A stretch of 17,615 bases of DNA. Origin: Aquificota bacterium (GTDB lineage Bacteria > Aquificota > Aquificia > Aquificales > Hydrogenothermaceae). The stretch is taken from positions 1 through 17,615 of the forward strand of contig JAADDV010000051.1 in assembly GCA_013153795.1 (NCBI GenBank), in the 5' to 3' direction. The position numbers and the translations under genes are program-made. Position 1 is the first letter of the stretch, and each line of letters begins with the position of its first letter. The notes below the pieces were generated by a model, which worked only from the letters and a program-made list of their open reading frames with translations, had not been told where the DNA came from and ran no database searches. Positions 15,242 through 17,615 of the stretch are shown here, in pieces.

Positions 15242-15643
15242 TTAAACTGTTTCCAGCTCTATTTTTTCAATATTTGTAGTTGCTTCGTTAACCGGAACTA
15301 CTCCTCTTTCAGCAACTTTTTCATCTACTCGTTTAGGTTTTAAAACTTTTAAAATATACTCCATAGCTTTAAATGTTTTTTCTTTACCGCCACATGTATA
15401 AACATCGATAGCTGCATATCCATGTTCTGGCCAAGTATGGATAGAAATGTGAGATTCTTCTAAGAGAATAACACCTGTTGCACCGTGAGGGTGAAATTGA
15501 TGAAAGTGAGAAGATAATTTACTTAAACCTGCATACTTTACAGCTCCCTCTAAGAGAGCTCTTACATCTTCTACATGGTCGATTTTTTCAAAATCGACTC
15601 CATAAAGGTCTGCTAGGATATGCAGTCCGAGGGTTTTTTCCAT
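15242..15643 (-). CDS. speD: S-adenosylmethionine decarboxylase proenzyme
   Basis: It decarboxylates SAM to give the aminopropyl donor for spermidine and longer polyamines, which thermophiles use heavily. It is the short prokaryotic type (133 residues). The proenzyme self-cleaves between Glu63 and Ser64 in LEESHISIHTWPE, turning Ser64 into the pyruvoyl cofactor; His69 and Cys84 (in YTCGG) match the catalytic His68 and Cys83 of the Thermotoga enzyme. The start has GGAGG 7 nt upstream. A 30-codon ORF with its own ribosome binding site overlaps this start out of frame. It has a probable own promoter at 15750-15778 and a terminator on each side. No speE is seen here. Confidence 0.96.
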   Translation of the reverse strand: MEKTLGLHILADLYGVDFEKIDHVEDVRALLEGAVKYAGLSKLSSHFHQFHPHGATGVILLEESHISIHTWPEHGYAAIDVYTCGGKEKTFKAMEYILKVLKPKRVDEKVAERGVVPVNEATTNIEKIELETV

Positions 15644-15705
15644 TTTCTATCCTCCAAAGTTATTTTTTCAATAAAAAAGTAAATACACGGGCTATCGCTG
15701 CCCAT
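15613..15705 (-). CDS. Small upstream ORF overlapping speD, possible leader peptide
   Basis: An ATG at 15705 follows AAGGAGG by 8 nt, a better ribosome binding site than many genes here. The frame runs 30 codons (starting MGSDSPCIYFFIEK) and stops at TAG 15613-15615, 31 nt inside speD in another frame. The coding potential is unproven. It could couple or limit speD translation, as leader ORFs of polyamine genes do elsewhere. The beginning also holds a small GGGC/GCCC stem. Confidence 0.4.
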   Translation of the reverse strand: MGSDSPCIYFFIEKITLEDRKWKKPSDCIS

Positions 15706-15749
15706 AATAAAAACCTCCTTCAAAGGATTAATAAAATTTAAGGGGTCTT

Positions 15750-15778
15750 ATTATAATATAAACATATGTAAAAAACAA
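15750..15778 (-). promoter_or_regulatory. Probable sigma70-type promoter of speD
   Basis: On minus, TTGTTT (15773-15778), a 17-nt spacer and a perfect TATAAT (15750-15755). The start of transcription would be near 15743, giving a leader of about 100 nt that contains the small upstream ORF. Confidence 0.6.
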
Positions 15779-15801
15779 CAATATCTAAGAAACTTAGAAA
15801 G

Positions 15802-15836
15802 AAAAAACCTTTGAGGCTAGATTTAAGCCTCAAAGG
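15802..15836 (-). terminator. Rho-independent terminator of folE
   Basis: A perfect 11-bp stem (CCTTTGAGGCT at 15808-15818 with 15826-15836), 7-nt loop, followed on minus by six T (15802-15807). It starts 23 nt past the folE stop and separates folE from speD. Confidence 0.92.
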
Positions 15837-15859
15837 AATATTAAAAGCTTAATATTACT

Positions 15860-17467
15860 TTATTTTCCATTTATTAAATTTAAAAACTCATTTCTTGTTT
15901 TTTCATCTTCCTTAAAAACTCCTGTAAGTTTACTTGTCACGGTATAAGAAGAAGGGTTTTTTACTCCTCTCATAGACATACAGTTTCCAGAAATAGCTAT
16001 TTTGTTGTTTCTTCTAACTAAAATATATCCTTCCTCCACAGTAACAGAGTAAATATAATCGTTGTAAGGAACATCTTCTACCTGTCTTACCATAGAGTAG
16101 TATTTATCCTGTCCTTTTTTGTCTTTACTTGTTTCAAGCCTATAATACGTCGTGCCTTTACAGTTATGAGAGTATACAGTTGTAGAAATTCCTATAGTTG
16201 CGTATAAAGCCTGAAGGCCATCTATCAATTTTTTAGACTTGCTGACAAAGTAGTATGTCTTTTCGTCTGATTTTATGTATCTGTCTTCCTTTATAAAATA
16301 CTCAAGAAAAAGCTTCTTTTGTCTTTGTGAAACAGAGAATATAAAGTCTGGAATATATTTATCTGCTGATGTTCCAAACTTTTCTACATATTTAGTAAGT
16401 AGTTTAGAGTTTATATGAAACTCTACAATTCCGTTTTTTCTTCTGTAAGTTGAGTAGTTAAATGGTATTTCATCTAAAACTTCTTTTATTTTATATATAA
16501 ATTTGGAGTTTTCGTGCTGAATTATTTTAACTAAGTAGCTCTTAGCTCCTTTGATAGAGAAAAAGCCTTTAGATAAATAAATTCCTAAGAATTTGATAAA
16601 TGTATCGGCATTGATTTTCTTCTTTACTTTAGTTTTTGTAGCTACACTTCCATCGTTAGATGTATAGTAATTTTCTTCTAATTCTATATACTTAATATCT
16701 TCTGCTTCCATAATACCTGCTTGAGGGATAATAATTTTTGATAAGTTTTTTATTTCATATGCTTTTTTAGAAAGCCAGCTTTTGTTTTTTGATTTGTAGA
16801 AAATATCTTCTGTTGAAAAGAGCATTTTATGGTCAGGAGAGACGAGAAGGTCTACTGATTTACTTTTGAAATTTAACATCATCCCTTTAAATGGATATTT
16901 GATGTAGGCTAAAGGTTTTGTAAAACTAATTTTTAAAGTTTCTGGATTTACCTGAGCTACTTTGTCATTTACATCTAAATCTTTAAATAGTTTCCATCCT
17001 TTATCTGTAAGTATTTCTGTATCAGAAGAATAGCAAAGGTGCTCTGCTTCTAAAACAACAGCAACTCCTTTAGGGTTTAGCTCTTTTTCTAAAAACTCGG
17101 CTATTTCTGCTGTGAGCCTTTCTTGAACTTGCGGTCTATATGAAAATTTGTTTACGACACGGACAAGCTTTGAAAGTCCACAAACTTTTCCATTTGGTAT
17201 ATATGCTATGTGAGCTTTTCCAAAGAATGGAAGTAAATGATGCTCACAAAGGGAGTAAAACTGTATATCCCTTACAACAACCATCTCATCATAATCTCCA
17301 ATATCTTCAAAAACTGTCATATTAAAATTTTCATAAGATTTAAACTCTTCCCAGAGCCTTACTATTCTGTCTGGCGTTTCTTTTAATCCTTCTCTATCTG
17401 GGTTTTCTCCAATTGCTTCTAAAAACAGTCTTACAGACTGTTTTAATTTTTCTTTATCTATACTCAT
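15860..17467 (-). CDS. folE: GTP cyclohydrolase I, precursor containing an intein
   Basis: It converts GTP to 7,8-dihydroneopterin triphosphate, the first step of folate (and often queuosine) synthesis. The 535-residue frame is FolE split by an intein: N-extein 1-144, intein 145-495, C-extein 496-535. The spliced product would be 184 residues, normal for the family. N-extein motifs are ENPDREGLKETPDRI, YSLCEHHLLPFFG (zinc ligands Cys74 and His77, catalytic-region His76) and VNKFSYRPQVQERLT. The C-extein begins CMSMRGV, whose Cys496 is the third zinc ligand (E. coli Cys181). Thus the junction joins EHL to CMSMRG, and the protein cannot bind zinc properly until splicing occurs. The start has AGGAGG 7 nt upstream. 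The gene has its own terminator, and a TATAAT at 17526-17531. Confidence 0.95.
   Translation of the reverse strand: MSIDKEKLKQSVRLFLEAIGENPDREGLKETPDRIVRLWEEFKSYENFNMTVFEDIGDYDEMVVVRDIQFYSLCEHHLLPFFGKAHIAYIPNGKVCGLSKLVRVVNKFSYRPQVQERLTAEIAEFLEKELNPKGVAVVLEAEHLCYSSDTEILTDKGWKLFKDLDVNDKVAQVNPETLKISFTKPLAYIKYPFKGMMLNFKSKSVDLLVSPDHKMLFSTEDIFYKSKNKSWLSKKAYEIKNLSKIIIPQAGIMEAEDIKYIELEENYYTSNDGSVATKTKVKKKINADTFIKFLGIYLSKGFFSIKGAKSYLVKIIQHENSKFIYKIKEVLDEIPFNYSTYRRKNGIVEFHINSKLLTKYVEKFGTSADKYIPDFIFSVSQRQKKLFLEYFIKEDRYIKSDEKTYYFVSKSKKLIDGLQALYATIGISTTVYSHNCKGTTYYRLETSKDKKGQDKYYSMVRQVEDVPYNDYIYSVTVEEGYILVRRNNKIAISGNCMSMRGVKNPSSYTVTSKLTGVFKEDEKTRNEFLNLINGK
15983..17035 (-). mobile_element. Intein in FolE with degenerate LAGLIDADG homing endonuclease
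   Basis: These 351 codons are in frame within folE. Splicing blocks seen: block A starts CYSSDTEIL (Cys145, first nucleophile); block B is LLVSPDHKML (Ser210, His213, variant of TxxH); block F is IYSVTVEEGYILV; block G is AISGN followed by Cys496. The terminal Asn495 is present but the usual penultimate His is Gly494. The middle (about 285-445) is a LAGLIDADG-type endonuclease: first motif LGIYLSKGFF, second FLEYFIKEDR. The first acidic catalytic residue appears to be Lys300, and the Gly after Asp395 is Arg, so cutting activity is probably lost while splicing must be kept. Confidence 0.93.
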
Positions 17468-17525
17468 AAAACACCTCCTAAGTGATTAAAAACTAGGTTT
17501 TAACTGAGAAAAAAGAAACTTTTGA

Positions 17526-17531
17526 ATTATA
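17526..17531 (-). promoter_or_regulatory. Probable -10 element of folE
   Basis: A perfect TATAAT on minus lies 58 nt upstream of the folE ATG. The -35 region is only T-rich with no clear TTGACA match. The leader would be about 50 nt and holds a short AAAAC/GTTTT stem but nothing I recognise as a riboswitch. Confidence 0.4.
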
Positions 17532-17571
17532 AGATTTTTCTAACAGAAGAAAAAGATTTTAAAGTAAATTT

Positions 17572-17613
17572 TAAATAAAAACTGGAAGTTTTAAAACTTC
17601 CAGTTTTTATTTA
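17572..17613. terminator. Terminator at the right edge, perfect 42-nt palindrome
   Basis: The 21-nt arms are exact reverse complements, with a GC-containing core (ACTGGAAG / CTTCCAGT) flanked by A and T runs. It probably ends transcription of a gene beyond the window, insulating folE from it. Confidence 0.85.
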
Positions 17614-17615
17614 GT

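Noticed and set aside
15691..15704. Riboswitch in the speD leader
   Set aside because: Only a 4-bp GGGC/GCCC stem is seen; no match to SAM or preQ1 riboswitch consensus that I can recognise.

Overview
The window is AT-rich, gene-dense chromosomal DNA from a thermophile-like bacterium, most likely of the phylum Aquificota (Sulfurihydrogenibium/Persephonella type). I infer this from the low G+C, the Lys/Glu/Ile-rich proteins, the stand-alone MnmC2-type tRNA methyltransferase (as in Aquifex), the strong GGAGG ribosome binding sites and a CRISPR repeat ending in ATAGAAAG. This is recognition from memory, not a database result.

Layout. (1) 12-845: a CRISPR array of 13 identical 29-nt repeats and 12 spacers, probably entered part-way and with no cas genes in view. 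(2) 896-5061, minus strand: a tightly overlapping five-gene operon for a CDP-activated 6-deoxysugar: rfbF (CDP-glucose), rfbG (CDP-4-keto-6-deoxyglucose), an abequose-synthase-like reductase, an RmlC-like cupin and a family 2 glycosyltransferase. It runs toward the CRISPR array. (3) 5062-5502: an AT-rich gap with the operon promoter, a possible decayed ORF and the nifU terminator. (4) 5503-8977: a NifU-like Fe-S protein (minus), then tmk-lgt-folC (plus) and smpB (minus, overlapping folC tail to tail). (5) 9028-12963: an exported 947-residue protein joining an M1-type metallopeptidase domain, a ChaN-like domain and a PDZ domain, then hisC. (6) 12938-15098: mnmD (minus), an unrecognised small gene and cutA (plus), then a split-barrel flavoprotein (minus). 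(7) 15242-17467, minus strand: speD with an upstream overlapping small ORF, then folE interrupted by a 351-residue intein.

The most interesting items are these. The folE intein sits immediately before the zinc-ligand/catalytic cysteine of GTP cyclohydrolase I and carries a degenerate LAGLIDADG endonuclease. Two neighbouring CRISPR spacers are near copies in the same register, differing only at silent positions in one reading frame, as if taken from two relatives of one coding gene. One spacer ends in a perfect 22-bp palindrome. The M1-ChaN-PDZ fusion lacks the usual GAMEN motif. A 13-nt anti-Shine-Dalgarno sequence upstream of the flavoprotein gene could fold over its ribosome binding site. 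A well-started 30-codon ORF overlaps the start of speD. The CDP-sugar operon has no RfbH but has an added cupin.
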